From positions 4,086,001 through 4,150,000 of the forward strand of contig NZ_CP114036.1 in NCBI RefSeq assembly GCF_026898115.1: 64,000 bases of DNA, given 5' to 3'. The translations under genes and the position numbers were made by a program. The notes beneath the pieces were generated by a model. It saw only the letters and a list, made by a program, of their open reading frames with translations. It ran no database searches and was not told where the DNA came from. This document shows positions 33,258-42,560 of this stretch, piece after piece (position 1 is the first letter of the stretch; each line of letters starts with the position of its first letter). The stretch comes from Streptomyces sp. S465 (GTDB taxonomy: Bacteria; Actinomycetota; Actinomycetes; Streptomycetales; Streptomycetaceae).

Positions 33258-34478
33258 ATGGGACCGGGACGCTCCGCGGAGCGGGCCATCACCACCGCCG
33301 AGGCCCATGGCGCGCACAACTACCATCCGCTGCCGGTCGTCATCGCGTCCGCCGAGGGCGCCTGGATGACCGATGTCGAGGGCCGCCGGTACCTCGATCT
33401 GCTCGCCGGATACTCGGCGCTGAACTTCGGGCATCGCAACCGCCGGCTGATCGAGGCCGCCAAGGCCCAGCTGGACCGGGTCACCCTCACCTCGCGCGCC
33501 TTCCACCACGACCGCTTCGGCGCCTTCTGCTCCGAGCTGGCCGAGCTGTGCGGTATGGAGATGGTGCTGCCCATGAACACGGGGGCGGAGGCGGTGGAGA
33601 CGGCGGTCAAGACGGCCCGTAAATGGGGCTACCGGATCAAGGGCGTACCGGACGGCCGGGCCAGGATCATCGCCGCCGACAACAACTTCCACGGCCGGAC
33701 CACCACCCTCATCAGCTTCTCCACCGATCCGGAGGCCCGTGCCCACCACGGCCCCTTCACCCCGGGGTTCGCGACCGTGCCGTACGGGGATCTGGCGGCG
33801 ATGGAGGCGACGCTCGACGCCGCGCCCGAGGAGACGGTCGCCGTGCTGCTGGAGCCGGTCCAGGGCGAGGCGGGGGTGGTGGTGCCGCCGCCCGGCTATC
33901 TGACCGGGGTCCGGGAGCTGACCCGGGAGCGGAACGTGCTGTTCATCGCCGATGAGATCCAGTCGGGCCTCGGGCGCACCGGCACCACCTTCGCCTGTGA
34001 GCACGAGGGGGTGGTCCCCGATGTCTATGTGCTGGGCAAGGCGCTGGGCGGCGGGGTGGTGCCGGTGTCGGCGGTGGTGTCCTCCCGGGAGGTGCTCGGG
34101 GTGCACCGCCCCGGGGAGCACGGCTCGACCTTCGGCGGCTCCCCGCTGGCCTGCGCGGTCGCCCTGGAGGTCATCGCCATGGTGCGGACCGGCGAATTCC
34201 AGCGGCGCTCGGCCGAGCTGGGCGAGCTGCTCCACCGGGAGCTGGGACTGCTGCTGGGAAAGGGAGTCCAGCAGGTGCGCGGCCGGGGGCTGTGGGCCGG
34301 GGTGGACATCCATCCGTCACGGGGCACCGGGCGGCAGATCTCCGAGCGGCTCATGGACCGCGGGGTGCTGGTGAAGGACACCCATGACGCCACCATCCGG
34401 ATCGCCCCGCCCCTGGTGATCAGCGAGGAGGATCTGGAGTGGGCGCTGGACCAGCTCAGGGCGGTGCTGGCCGAGTGA
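33258..34478 (+). CDS. rocD: Ornithine aminotransferase
   Basis: A 406-residue class III PLP aminotransferase. The beginning AHNYHPLPVVIASAEGAWMTD and LDLLAGYSALNFGHRN are typical of RocD/OAT. The PLP region shows MNTGAEAVETAVK, EPVQGEAGVVVPP, ADEIQSGLGRTG and the Schiff-base lysine in VLGKALGGG. It transfers the delta-amino group of ornithine to 2-oxoglutarate to give glutamate semialdehyde, linking arginine breakdown to proline/glutamate. The ATG at 33258 has AAGGAAGGAG. It is divergent from glyA. An 18-bp tandem repeat starts shortly after the stop. Confidence 0.9.
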   Translation: MGPGRSAERAITTAEAHGAHNYHPLPVVIASAEGAWMTDVEGRRYLDLLAGYSALNFGHRNRRLIEAAKAQLDRVTLTSRAFHHDRFGAFCSELAELCGMEMVLPMNTGAEAVETAVKTARKWGYRIKGVPDGRARIIAADNNFHGRTTTLISFSTDPEARAHHGPFTPGFATVPYGDLAAMEATLDAAPEETVAVLLEPVQGEAGVVVPPPGYLTGVRELTRERNVLFIADEIQSGLGRTGTTFACEHEGVVPDVYVLGKALGGGVVPVSAVVSSREVLGVHRPGEHGSTFGGSPLACAVALEVIAMVRTGEFQRRSAELGELLHRELGLLLGKGVQQVRGRGLWAGVDIHPSRGTGRQISERLMDRGVLVKDTHDATIRIAPPLVISEEDLEWALDQLRAVLAE

Positions 34479-34498
34479 ACGTGCACGGTTCGGTGCCC

Positions 34499-34588
34499 CC
34501 GTACGGCTCAGCGGAACCGTACGGTTCAGTGGCCCCGAACAGCTCAGTGGCCCCGAACAGCTCAGTGGCCCCGTACGGCTCAGAGAAT
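34499..34588. repeat. 18-bp tandem repeat between rocD and the GSP-synthase gene
   Basis: Five units start at 34499, 34517, 34535, 34553 and 34571 with consensus CCGTACGGCTCAGTGGCC; two adjacent units are identical. The last unit contains the stop codon of the leftward gene ending at 34580. Confidence 0.88.
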
Positions 34589-35767
34589 CACGTGCGGTAT
34601 GAAGCGCGCGTACTCGTCCGTCACCAGCCCCGCCGACTCGCGGATGCCGAGCCCCGCCGCCTCGCCCTGGACGACCCAGGTGCCGAGCACCACCCGGTTG
34701 CCGTCGAAGTCGGGCAGCGGCGCCAGCTCCTGGTAGCAGCACGGCTCGTCGCGGAGGGCCGGGTCCTCGCCCGGCGGATGCACGGTGACCCCGGCGCCCT
34801 CGCGGCCGAGCAGCGGTTTGGCCACATAGCCGGTGGTGCGGGCCAGTTCCCGGGGGCCGTCGAGGTAGGCGGGCAGCAGATGGGGGTGGCCCGGGAAGAG
34901 CTCCCACAACACGGCCAGCAGCGCCTTGTTGGACAGCAGCATCTTCCAGGCCGGTTCGATCCACAGCGTGGATCCGGTGCCGCCCCCGTTGTCGAGCGTG
35001 TCCAGCACATGCGGGCCGAACCGGTCGGTGACCAGCCACTCCCACGGATAGAGCTTGAAGCAGCTCCGGATGAAGCGGAACCGCTTGTCGACGAAGCGGC
35101 CCGACAGCCGTTCCCAGCCGATGTCCTCCACGGAGATGGCCTCGGTGCTCAGCCCGGCCTGTTCGGCCGTCTCGCGGAGGTAGGCCACCGTCATCAGGTC
35201 CTCGCCCAGCTCGTCCCCGGCCGAATGCGCGAAGTACAGGGGCGAGCCCGGCGGCAGCAGCGCCGCCTGGGTGCGCCAGGCGTCGACCAGCCGTTCATGG
35301 AGGGAGTTCCACTGGTCGGCGCCCGGGAAGCGATCCTCCATCCAGAACCACTGGGCGCTGGCCGCCTCCACCAGCGAGGTGGGCGTGTCGGCGTTGTACT
35401 CCAGCAGCTTCGCCGGGCCCGTGCCGCCGTCGTAGCGCAGATCGAACCGGCCGTAGACGCTGGGCTGTTCGGCCCGGCGGTGCCAGGACTCGGCGATCAG
35501 CCCGGCCAGCCGCGGATCGTCGATGCCGAGGTCGGCGAAGCGGCCGGTGTCGACAATATGGGCGGCCGCGGCCAGCGACATCCGGTGCAGCTCCTCGACG
35601 ACCTCCTCCAGCGCCTCCACCTCGGGCAGCGAGAAGGCGTAGTAGGCGCTCTCGTCCCAGTAGGGGCGCAGCGAGCCGTCCGGGTAGCGGGTCAGCGGAT
35701 AGATGACCCCCTGCTCCTCCACCGTGGACTGCCAGTCGGGGCGGGGGTCGATGGTGTGGCGCTTCAT
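34580..35767 (-). CDS. Glutathionylspermidine synthase-family protein (YgiC-like)
   Basis: A 395-residue ATP-grasp-type ligase of the GSP_synth family. Recognisable segments are the N-terminal PYWDESAYYAFSLPEVEALE, LLEYNADTPTSLVEAASAQW, the metal/ATP region WIEPAWKMLLSNKALLAVLWELFPGHP (in outline) and KPLLGREGAGV. Streptomyces lacks trypanothione, so the substrate is probably another small peptide or amine; E. coli YgiC/YjfC relatives are also orphan ligases. It follows a small lipoprotein gene by 15 bp on the same strand, mirroring the E. coli ygiB-ygiC order. Confidence 0.85.
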   Translation of the reverse strand: MKRHTIDPRPDWQSTVEEQGVIYPLTRYPDGSLRPYWDESAYYAFSLPEVEALEEVVEELHRMSLAAAAHIVDTGRFADLGIDDPRLAGLIAESWHRRAEQPSVYGRFDLRYDGGTGPAKLLEYNADTPTSLVEAASAQWFWMEDRFPGADQWNSLHERLVDAWRTQAALLPPGSPLYFAHSAGDELGEDLMTVAYLRETAEQAGLSTEAISVEDIGWERLSGRFVDKRFRFIRSCFKLYPWEWLVTDRFGPHVLDTLDNGGGTGSTLWIEPAWKMLLSNKALLAVLWELFPGHPHLLPAYLDGPRELARTTGYVAKPLLGREGAGVTVHPPGEDPALRDEPCCYQELAPLPDFDGNRVVLGTWVVQGEAAGLGIRESAGLVTDEYARFIPHVIL

Positions 35768-35782
35768 CGTGGGGCGGCCCGC

Positions 35783-36145
35783 TCAGCCGCCGCTGGAGCC
35801 CGAGCAGCCGAAGCCGCCGCGGTCGGCCGCCTTGCTCTTGTCGAAGGTGCCGTAGTCCGCCCAGCGGCCGCTGACGTCGGAGTCGTAGTACCACTCGCCG
35901 TCGACGCTCTTCTGGCCCCGGCTCTTCTTGCCCTTGCCGGCCGAGGTGGACGAAGAGTTCTTGCAGGCGCTGGAGTCGACGACCCGATATCCGTTCACCG
36001 CGTCATAGCTGTTCCGGTCCACACAGCGCTTGTCCGGTTCCGAACCACAGGAGGTGAGCGCCGCCGCCAGCGCGCCCATGCCGCCCAGGATCACCGTGCT
36101 CGACCGCAGTCGCCGTGGGGCTTTCCGTATCCTCGGTTCTTCCAT
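35783..36145 (-). CDS. Small lipoprotein, YgiB/DUF1190-like
   Basis: A 120-residue exported protein. The signal (TVILGGMGALAAALTSC) ends in a lipobox with Cys33. The mature part has further Cys residues (KRCVDRNS, SACKNSS), a Lys/Gly linker, a YYDSDVSGRWADYGTF patch and the end RGGFGCSGSSGG, which echoes the RGGFG terminus of YgiB proteins. It is translated just before the GSP-synthase-like gene, so the two may function together at the envelope. ATG at 36145 with GGGGGAGG upstream. The family assignment rests on the C-terminal motif and gene order. Confidence 0.65.
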   Translation of the reverse strand: MEEPRIRKAPRRLRSSTVILGGMGALAAALTSCGSEPDKRCVDRNSYDAVNGYRVVDSSACKNSSSTSAGKGKKSRGQKSVDGEWYYDSDVSGRWADYGTFDKSKAADRGGFGCSGSSGG

Positions 36146-36272
36146 TGGTGCCTCCCCCGTCGTGTGCTGCCGCCACTTTAGGGGAGTTGTCGTGCACCTG
36201 TACGGCAGGGTCCGGACGGGCAGGATCCAGCCGGACAGGATCCAGCCGGGCAGGGTCCAGCCGGGCTGGGGT

Positions 36273-37820
36273 TCAGGGCAGCACCCGGCACAGCGCATCC
36301 AGGGCGCCCGCGAAGGCGTGGTCGGGCGGGGCGCCGTAGGCGAACACCAGCGCGTCCGGCTGCCCGCCCGGTCCCGGTCCGGGCTCGTCCCGCTGCTCGC
36401 CCGGTCCGTCCGGCTGCTCCGGCTCGCGGTAGCGGTAGCGGGCCAGCCCCTCCAGGGCCAGCCCCTGCCAGGCCGCGCCCTGCACCACGGACCGCTCGGT
36501 GCCCGGCGGCAGTTCGAGCACCGCGTGCAGCCCCGCCGCGATGCCCGTGATCCGCACCTCCGGGGCGCGTTCGGCGAGCGCCGCCACCAGCTGATCGCGG
36601 CGGCGCCGGTAGCGCATCCGCATACCGCGCACATGGCGGTCGTACGCCCCCGAGTCGATGAACTCCGCGAGCGTCAGCTGGTCCAGCCCGCCCGACTGCC
36701 ACTCCCCCGTCGCCTTGACCGCCAGGAGGTCGTCCATCAGATGGTCCGGCACCACCATCCACGCCAGCCGCAGCGCGGGCGCCAGGCTCTTGCTCGCGGT
36801 GCCCAGATAGACCACATGCTCGGGGGCGAGCCCCTGGAGCGCCCCGACCGGCTGACGGTCGTAGCGGAACTCCCCGTCGTAGTCGTCCTCCAGCACCAGC
36901 CCGCCCATCCGCGAGGCCCAGTCGACCACGGCGGCGCGCCGGTCGGGCACCAGCCGCACTCCGGTGGGGAACTGATGCGCCGGGGTGAGCAGCACGGTCC
37001 GCGCGGTCAGCCGGTCCAGCTCCGCCGTCCGCGCCCCGTGCTGGTCGACCGGCAGCGGCACGGTGCGCAGCCCGGCCCCGCGCATCACGTTCCAGTGGAC
37101 GTCGAGCCCGTACGACTCCACGGCCACCTCGCGGTGGCCGGCCCGCGCCCGCACCCGGCTGAGCAGGGCCAGCCCTTGGACGAACCCCGCGCAGACCACG
37201 ATCCGTTCCGGCGCGGCCCGTACGCCGCGGGCGCGCGCCAGATAGTCGGCCAGGACCCGCCGCAGCTCGGGCCGGCCCGCGGGCCGGCCGTAGCCGAAGG
37301 CGTCGTTCGGTGCGGTGGTCAGGGCGCGGCGGGCCGCGGAGAGCCAGGCGGACCGGGGGAAGGCCGAGACATCGGGCGATCCGGGCCGCAGGTCGTAGGC
37401 GGGCCGCAGGTCGTAGGCGGGCCGAAGGCCGGCCACGGCGGCGGCCGGAGGGGTGCGCGGCGGCGCGGGTTCGGGCGGTACGACGCGCCGGGCGACCCGG
37501 GTGCCGGAGCCCTGCCGGGCCGTCAGCCACCCCTCGGCGACCAGTTCCCCATAGGCGTCGGCGACGGTGTTCCGGGCGATGCCGAGGTCGGCGGCGAGGG
37601 AGCGGGAGGAGGGCAGCCGGGTGCCCGGGGCGAGCCGCCCGGTGCGGACGGCGTCGCGCAGTGCGCGGATGAGCGCGGCCCGCACCCCGGTCCCGCCGCC
37701 CCGGGGCAGATCCAGATGGAGGTCCGCCCCTGGCCGGGCCCCGCCGTCCGCCCGCTTCGCGACCTGGTCCGCCGGCTTCGCGACCTGGTCCGCCGGCGAA
37801 GTGGCCCATGAATCCGCCAT
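36273..37820 (-). CDS. MocR/PdxR-type PLP-dependent regulator
   Basis: A 515-residue fusion of a GntR winged helix (about 45-115; RLPSSRSLAADLGIARNTVADAYGEL in outline) and an aminotransferase-like domain with the PLP lysine in GTASKSLAPALRLAW and GLVLEDDYDGEFRYD. Such proteins bind PLP and often control vitamin B6 or amino-acid genes. Two small in-frame duplications are visible: ADQVAK twice near the N-terminus and RPAYDL twice in the linker, the latter encoded by an 18-bp repeat at about 37395-37430. It is divergent from the AhpD-like gene, its likely target. ATG at 37820. Confidence 0.9.
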   Translation of the reverse strand: MADSWATSPADQVAKPADQVAKRADGGARPGADLHLDLPRGGGTGVRAALIRALRDAVRTGRLAPGTRLPSSRSLAADLGIARNTVADAYGELVAEGWLTARQGSGTRVARRVVPPEPAPPRTPPAAAVAGLRPAYDLRPAYDLRPGSPDVSAFPRSAWLSAARRALTTAPNDAFGYGRPAGRPELRRVLADYLARARGVRAAPERIVVCAGFVQGLALLSRVRARAGHREVAVESYGLDVHWNVMRGAGLRTVPLPVDQHGARTAELDRLTARTVLLTPAHQFPTGVRLVPDRRAAVVDWASRMGGLVLEDDYDGEFRYDRQPVGALQGLAPEHVVYLGTASKSLAPALRLAWMVVPDHLMDDLLAVKATGEWQSGGLDQLTLAEFIDSGAYDRHVRGMRMRYRRRRDQLVAALAERAPEVRITGIAAGLHAVLELPPGTERSVVQGAAWQGLALEGLARYRYREPEQPDGPGEQRDEPGPGPGGQPDALVFAYGAPPDHAFAGALDALCRVLP

Positions 37821-37866
37821 GAAAATGGACCATACTCCTGGGCCGCCGGGCCTCTAGCGTGGCCGT

Positions 37867-38349
37867 ATGACAACGACCGAGACCCCTCACCCACACGCTC
37901 CCCGGATGCGGTTCTTCAAGGCCGCCCCCGAGGTCTACAAGGCCATGGTCAATCTGGACGCGGCCGCCCGGAAGGGCGTGGACCCGGTGCTCGCCGAGCT
38001 GGTCAAGATACGGGCCTCGCAGCTCAACCGCTGCGCGTTCTGCATCGACCTGCACGCTGGGGAGGCCCGTGCGGCGGGTGAGTCCGAGGAGCGTCTCTAC
38101 CTCCTCAACGCCTGGGAGGAGGCCGGTCACCTCTTCACCGAGAAGGAGCAGGCCGCCCTCGCCCTGACCGAGGCCGTCACCGTCCTGACCGACGGTTTCG
38201 TCCCGGACGAGGTCTACGAGCGGGCCGCCAAGCACTTCGAGGAGCCGGAGCTGGCCCAGCTGATCGCCCTGATCCTCACCATCAACGCCTGGAACCGGAT
38301 CGGTGTCACCACCCGCATGATCCCCGGCTCCCACAAGCCGAGCAGGTGA
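37867..38349 (+). CDS. Carboxymuconolactone decarboxylase/AhpD-like protein
   Basis: A 160-residue helical protein with the AhpD redox motif in RCAFCIDLHAGEARAAG (CxxC followed by the conserved His). The rest, LLNAWEEAGHLFTEKEQAAL and LTINAWNRIGVTTRM, is typical of the alkylhydroperoxidase-D-like group that resembles carboxymuconolactone decarboxylases. It likely acts as a peroxidase or thiol-disulfide enzyme. Divergent from the MocR regulator with a 46-bp spacer, a common pairing in Streptomyces as I recall. A bidirectional hairpin follows. Confidence 0.9.
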   Translation: MTTTETPHPHAPRMRFFKAAPEVYKAMVNLDAAARKGVDPVLAELVKIRASQLNRCAFCIDLHAGEARAAGESEERLYLLNAWEEAGHLFTEKEQAALALTEAVTVLTDGFVPDEVYERAAKHFEEPELAQLIALILTINAWNRIGVTTRMIPGSHKPSR

Positions 38350-38353
38350 CCAT

Positions 38354-38390
38354 CGGCCCCCGCCGTCGTCGCCGACGACGACGGGGGCCG
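38354..38390. terminator. Bidirectional terminator
   Basis: CGGCCCCCGCCGTCGTC pairs with GACGACGACGGGGGCCG (one G-U position). It lies between the convergent AhpD-like and betaine-binding genes and is followed on the plus strand by CTTTCC. Confidence 0.85.
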
Positions 38391-38406
38391 CTTTCCGTCA
38401 CCGGGC

Positions 38407-39384
38407 TCAGGGCAGCCACTTCTTCCAGACGTCCGGGTGCTTCTTGACCCACTTCTCCGCGGCGTCCTGGGCCGACATCCCCTGCGAGGCGATCATCTCG
38501 GACACCTCGTTCTGGTCCTGCTTGGTCCAGTGGAACCTCTTCAGGAACTCGGCCGCCTCGCCGCCGTGCTGCGCGAAGTCCGCGTTGAGGTACTTCTGGA
38601 GCGGTGTGGTCGGGTAGGCGCAGTCGATGGATTGGGGGTCCTCGGTGCCCTCGGCCGCGCACGCGTCCGTGTACTTCGGCAGCTTGACCTCGACCATCGG
38701 CACCTGGTTGAACAGCCACTGCGGTTCGTACCAATAGGTCAGGAACGGCTTCTTGGCCTTGGCGAACTGCTTGATCTGGGTGATCTGCGCCGCTTCCGAA
38801 CCCGAGAAGACGATCTGGTAGTTCAGCTTCAGGTTCTTCACCAGCGCCTTGTCATTGGTGACATAGGACGGGGAGCCGTCCAGCAGCTGGCCCTTGCCGC
38901 CGCTCTCCGCGGTCTTGAAGGTCTTCGCGTACTTGTTGAGGTTCTTCCAGTCCAGCACGTCCGGATGGGCGTCGGCGAAGTACTTCGGCACCCACCAGCC
39001 GATATGGCCGGTGACGCCGAGCCCGCCGCCCGGCACGATCGTCTTCTTGTCCTTGACGTAGCGCTGCTCCTGGTCCGGGTGGCCCCAGTCCTCCAGGATC
39101 GCGTCCACCCGGTCCTGGCTGAGCGCGTCCCACGCCGGCACCTCGTCCACCTGGACGGTGTCGACCCGGTAGCCCAGCTCGTGCTCCAGCAGATACTGGG
39201 CGACCGCGACATTGGACTGGGCGCCGATCCACGACTGGACCGAGAGCGTGACGCTCTTCGCGCCGCCCACATTGGCGTACGGCGAGGTCTGCTTGGTCAT
39301 GTCCGCGGCGCCGCAGCCGGTCGCGGTGAACACGGCCGTGACCCCGGCCGCGGCCATCAGCAGCTGAGTGCGGGTGCGAGCCAT
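38407..39384 (-). CDS. Glycine betaine ABC transporter substrate-binding lipoprotein
   Basis: A 325-residue OpuAC/ProX-type binding protein. The signal ends in the lipobox TATGC with a following GAADMTKQ. The mature chain begins SVTLSVQSWIGAQSNVAVAQYLLEHELGY (in outline), and contains the betaine-cage aromatic segments HIGWWVPKYF, LTYWYEPQWLFN and RFHWTKQDQNEV. It captures betaine or choline outside the membrane and delivers it to the fused permease. It is last in the five-gene operon; its ATG is one base from the permease stop. Confidence 0.92.
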   Translation of the reverse strand: MARTRTQLLMAAAGVTAVFTATGCGAADMTKQTSPYANVGGAKSVTLSVQSWIGAQSNVAVAQYLLEHELGYRVDTVQVDEVPAWDALSQDRVDAILEDWGHPDQEQRYVKDKKTIVPGGGLGVTGHIGWWVPKYFADAHPDVLDWKNLNKYAKTFKTAESGGKGQLLDGSPSYVTNDKALVKNLKLNYQIVFSGSEAAQITQIKQFAKAKKPFLTYWYEPQWLFNQVPMVEVKLPKYTDACAAEGTEDPQSIDCAYPTTPLQKYLNADFAQHGGEAAEFLKRFHWTKQDQNEVSEMIASQGMSAQDAAEKWVKKHPDVWKKWLP

Positions 39385-39385
39385 C

Positions 39386-41413
39386 TCAGGCCCCCTTCCT
39401 GTCGCGGCGCGCGGTCGGCTGGGTGACCCGGTCCAGCATCAGCCCCAGGCAGACGATCGCCGCACCGGCGACCAGACCGGTGGCCAGATCGCCCTGCGCC
39501 AGGCCGAACACCACGTCGTAGCCGAGCGCGCCCGAGCCGACCAGACCGCCGATGATCACCACGGCCAGCACCAGCACCACGCCCTGGTTGACGGCGAGCA
39601 GCAGCGCCGGGCGGGCCAGCGGAAGCTGGACCTGGCGCAGCTGCTGTCCCTGGGTGGCGCCGAGCGAACGCGCCGACTCCAGCGCCGCCGGATCGACGCT
39701 CCTGAGGCCCTGGGTGGTGATGCGGATGACGGCGGGCAGCGCGTAGACGATGGCCGCGGCCGCCGCCGGGGCGCGGCCGACACCGAACAGCGCGACCACC
39801 GGGATCAGGTACACGAACTGCGGCATGGTCTGGCACACGTCCAGCACCGGCCGCAGCAGCCGCTCCAGCCGGGTGGACCGCGCGGCCGCGATGCCGATCG
39901 CGAAGCCGAGCACCAGCGTGACGAAGACGGCCGCCAGCACCTGGGAGAGGGTGTCCATGGACGGTTCCCACACCCCGAGCACGCCGACCGCGGCCATGGC
40001 GGCGGTGGCGGTCAGGGCGGTGGCCCAGGTGCCGATCAGCCAGGCCAGCGTCGCGACGATCAGCAGCACCGCGTACCACGGCAGGCCCTGGAGCCCCTCG
40101 CGCAGCGGGTCCAGGATCCACCTGACGTAGTCCGAGGCCCAGTCGGCGGTGCCGCCGACGACCGGCACACCCGTGTAGAGGTGGTCGACCATCCAGTCCT
40201 TGAACTGGTTGACGGGCTCCTCGATGGCGACGGTCCAGCCGGTCGGCCAGGTCTGCGACCCGGTCAGCCGTCCGGCCACGGTCACCACCGCGGTGAGCAC
40301 CGCGACGCCCGCCCAGGCGGGCCAGCCGCGCAGCAGCCGGGGCCCGTCCTCGGCCGGCGGCTCGCCGAGGCGCTCGCCCGCCGACGCCGTGGTGCGGTCC
40401 ATCACGACGGCCAGCAGCACGATCGGCAGACCGGCGGCGAGCGCCTTGCCGACGTCCACGCTGGACAGCGCCTGGTAGACGCGGTCACCGAGACCGCCGC
40501 CGCCGATCACCGACGCGATCACGGCCATGGACAGCGCCATCATGATCGCCTGGTTGACGCCCAGCAGCAGCTCCTTGCGGGCCAGCGGCAGCCGGGCCGA
40601 CAGCAGCCGCTGCCGCCAGGTGGCGCCGAGCGAGGTCACCGCCTCCAGCACCCCGGCGTCCGCGCCGCGCAGGCCGAGGGCGGTGAGCCGGGCCATCGGC
40701 GGGGCCGCGTAGATCACGGTGGCCAGCACCGCGCCCGGTACGCCGATGCCGAAGATCAGCACGACGGGCAGCAGATAGGCGAACGCGGGCAGCACCTGCA
40801 TGGTGTCCAGCACCGGCCGCAGCGCCCGGAACGCCCGCTCGGAGAGCCCGCCGGCCAGCCCCAGCACCCCGCCGACGACGACGGACGCGGTGACGGCGAC
40901 GGCCATCAGCGCGAGCGTCTGCATCGTCGGCACCCACATGCCCAGCAGCCCGCACACGGCGAAGGACACCACGGTCGTCACCGCGACCCGCACTCCGGCG
41001 ACCCGCCAGGCCACCAGGGTCGAGGCGGCGGTGACCCCGGCCCAGCCGAGGGTGAGCAGGACGACGTAGACGGCGCGCACGCAGATGATGACCGCGTTGC
41101 TGATGTGGCCGAAGAAGTAGAGGAAGATCCAGTGGCTGTCGCGGTTGTCGATGATCCAGTCGCTGGCCTTGCCGAGCGGTCCGGACACATCGACGGTCAG
41201 CGCGTGCGGCCAGCTGCCGCTCGCCCATGTGGCGTGCGCGAGCGGTACGAGCACGGCGGCGATCACCACGAGCACCGCGAGCTTGCGCACCGCGTGGCTG
41301 CGGACGGCCGCGCTCAGCGGGGACGGGCGCGCCGCCGCCGTCCCGGTGGCGGCCGGCTCGGTGGCGGGGTCGGTGGGGCGGTCGGTGGCGGAACGGGTGG
41401 CGGTGGCACTCAT
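39386..41413 (-). CDS. Glycine betaine ABC permease, two fused ProW-like domains
   Basis: A 675-residue membrane protein in which two BPD_transp_1 permease units are joined head to tail. Each carries its own EAA loop: EAVTSLGATWRQRLLSARLP and ESARSLGATQGQQLRQVQLP, both followed by a LLGVNQ/LLAVNQ helix and GGGGLG or GSGALG. ProW of E. coli has one such unit and works as a dimer; this fusion supplies both halves in one chain. A ~55-residue polar segment precedes the first helix. ATG at 41413, 46 bp after the ATPase stop. Confidence 0.92.
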   Translation of the reverse strand: MSATATRSATDRPTDPATEPAATGTAAARPSPLSAAVRSHAVRKLAVLVVIAAVLVPLAHATWASGSWPHALTVDVSGPLGKASDWIIDNRDSHWIFLYFFGHISNAVIICVRAVYVVLLTLGWAGVTAASTLVAWRVAGVRVAVTTVVSFAVCGLLGMWVPTMQTLALMAVAVTASVVVGGVLGLAGGLSERAFRALRPVLDTMQVLPAFAYLLPVVLIFGIGVPGAVLATVIYAAPPMARLTALGLRGADAGVLEAVTSLGATWRQRLLSARLPLARKELLLGVNQAIMMALSMAVIASVIGGGGLGDRVYQALSSVDVGKALAAGLPIVLLAVVMDRTTASAGERLGEPPAEDGPRLLRGWPAWAGVAVLTAVVTVAGRLTGSQTWPTGWTVAIEEPVNQFKDWMVDHLYTGVPVVGGTADWASDYVRWILDPLREGLQGLPWYAVLLIVATLAWLIGTWATALTATAAMAAVGVLGVWEPSMDTLSQVLAAVFVTLVLGFAIGIAAARSTRLERLLRPVLDVCQTMPQFVYLIPVVALFGVGRAPAAAAAIVYALPAVIRITTQGLRSVDPAALESARSLGATQGQQLRQVQLPLARPALLLAVNQGVVLVLAVVIIGGLVGSGALGYDVVFGLAQGDLATGLVAGAAIVCLGLMLDRVTQPTARRDRKGA

Positions 41414-41459
41414 CCGCGCCCCCCGGCCCCGCCCGGCGGCGCGAGGATCGAGGTGGTGC

Positions 41460-42560
41460 TCATGCCGCGGCCACCTCCTTGCCGTCCAGGCCCGCGACCA
41501 CGCTGAGCAGGCAGGCGTGGTCGACGACGCCCAGGCAGCGGCCGCCGTCGACGACGCGCGCGGGGCCGCCGGTACGGGCCACGGCCTCGATCGCGTCGGC
41601 GACCGTGGTGCCCGGGGCCAGCGCGGGCCCGCCGTCCTTCTCCTCGGACGTCGCGGGGCGCATCGCGCGGCGCACGGTCAGCACCTGCTCACGCGGTACG
41701 TCGCGGACGAAGTCCCGTACGTAGTCGTCGGCCGGGGAGCCGACGATCTCCTCCGGGGTGCCGAGCTGCACGATCCCGCCGTCGCGCATCAGCGCGATCC
41801 GGTCCCCGAGCCGCAGCGCCTCGCTGAGGTCATGGGTGATGAAGACCATCGTGCGGCCCTCGTCACGGTGCAGCCGGATGACCTCTTCCTGCATATCGCG
41901 GCGGATCAGCGGGTCGAGCGCGCTGAACGGCTCGTCGAAGAGCAGCACCTCGGGGTCGACGGCGAGCGCGCGGGCCAGGCCCACCCGCTGCTGCTGACCG
42001 CCGGAGAGCTGTCCGGGGCGGCGGCGCTCGAGACCGGTGAGGCCGACCTTCTCCACCATCTCGGCGGCCCTGGCGCGGCGCTCGGTCCTGCCGACACCCT
42101 GGATCTCCAGGCCGTAGGCGACGTTGTCGAGGACGGAGCGGTGCGGCAGCAGCCCGAAGTGCTGGAAGACCATGGCGGCGCGGTGCCGGCGCAGATCGCG
42201 CAGCCGGGCCTTGTCCATGGCCAGGACGTCCTCGCCGTCGATCTTCAGGGTGCCGGAGGTGGGCTCTATCAGCCGGGTGAGACAGCGGACGAGGGTGGAC
42301 TTGCCGGAGCCGGACAGCCCCATGACCACGAACACCTCGCCCGGCTGGACGTCGAAGGACACCTCGCGCACGGCGGCGGTGCAGCCGGTGCGGGCGCGCA
42401 GCTCCGCGGCGGGCAGTCCGGCCTCGGGGGAGCCCGGGATGCGGTCGGCCTTGGGGCCGAAGACCTTCCACAGGTCGCGGACCGAGAAGACCGGGGTGCG
42501 CGCACCGCTCTCGGGGAGCCCCGGGGTGTCGGGCGTCTCGGGGACCAGGGTCGTCGCCAT
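41460..42560 (-). CDS. Glycine betaine/proline ABC transporter ATP-binding protein
   Basis: A 366-residue ATPase of the ProV/OpuAA group. Walker A is GLSGSGKSTLVR, the signature is LSGGQQQRVGLARAL, and Walker B is VLLFDEPFSALDPLIRRDM. An extra N-terminal segment holds the KVFGPKADRIPG region typical of ProV. The C-terminal ~100 residues end in a single CBS-like unit (GGRCLGVVDHACLLSVVAG), a possible osmosensing part. The ATG overlaps the preceding dehydrogenase stop (TGATG), so choline oxidation and transport are translationally coupled. Confidence 0.93.
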   Translation of the reverse strand: MATTLVPETPDTPGLPESGARTPVFSVRDLWKVFGPKADRIPGSPEAGLPAAELRARTGCTAAVREVSFDVQPGEVFVVMGLSGSGKSTLVRCLTRLIEPTSGTLKIDGEDVLAMDKARLRDLRRHRAAMVFQHFGLLPHRSVLDNVAYGLEIQGVGRTERRARAAEMVEKVGLTGLERRRPGQLSGGQQQRVGLARALAVDPEVLLFDEPFSALDPLIRRDMQEEVIRLHRDEGRTMVFITHDLSEALRLGDRIALMRDGGIVQLGTPEEIVGSPADDYVRDFVRDVPREQVLTVRRAMRPATSEEKDGGPALAPGTTVADAIEAVARTGGPARVVDGGRCLGVVDHACLLSVVAGLDGKEVAAA

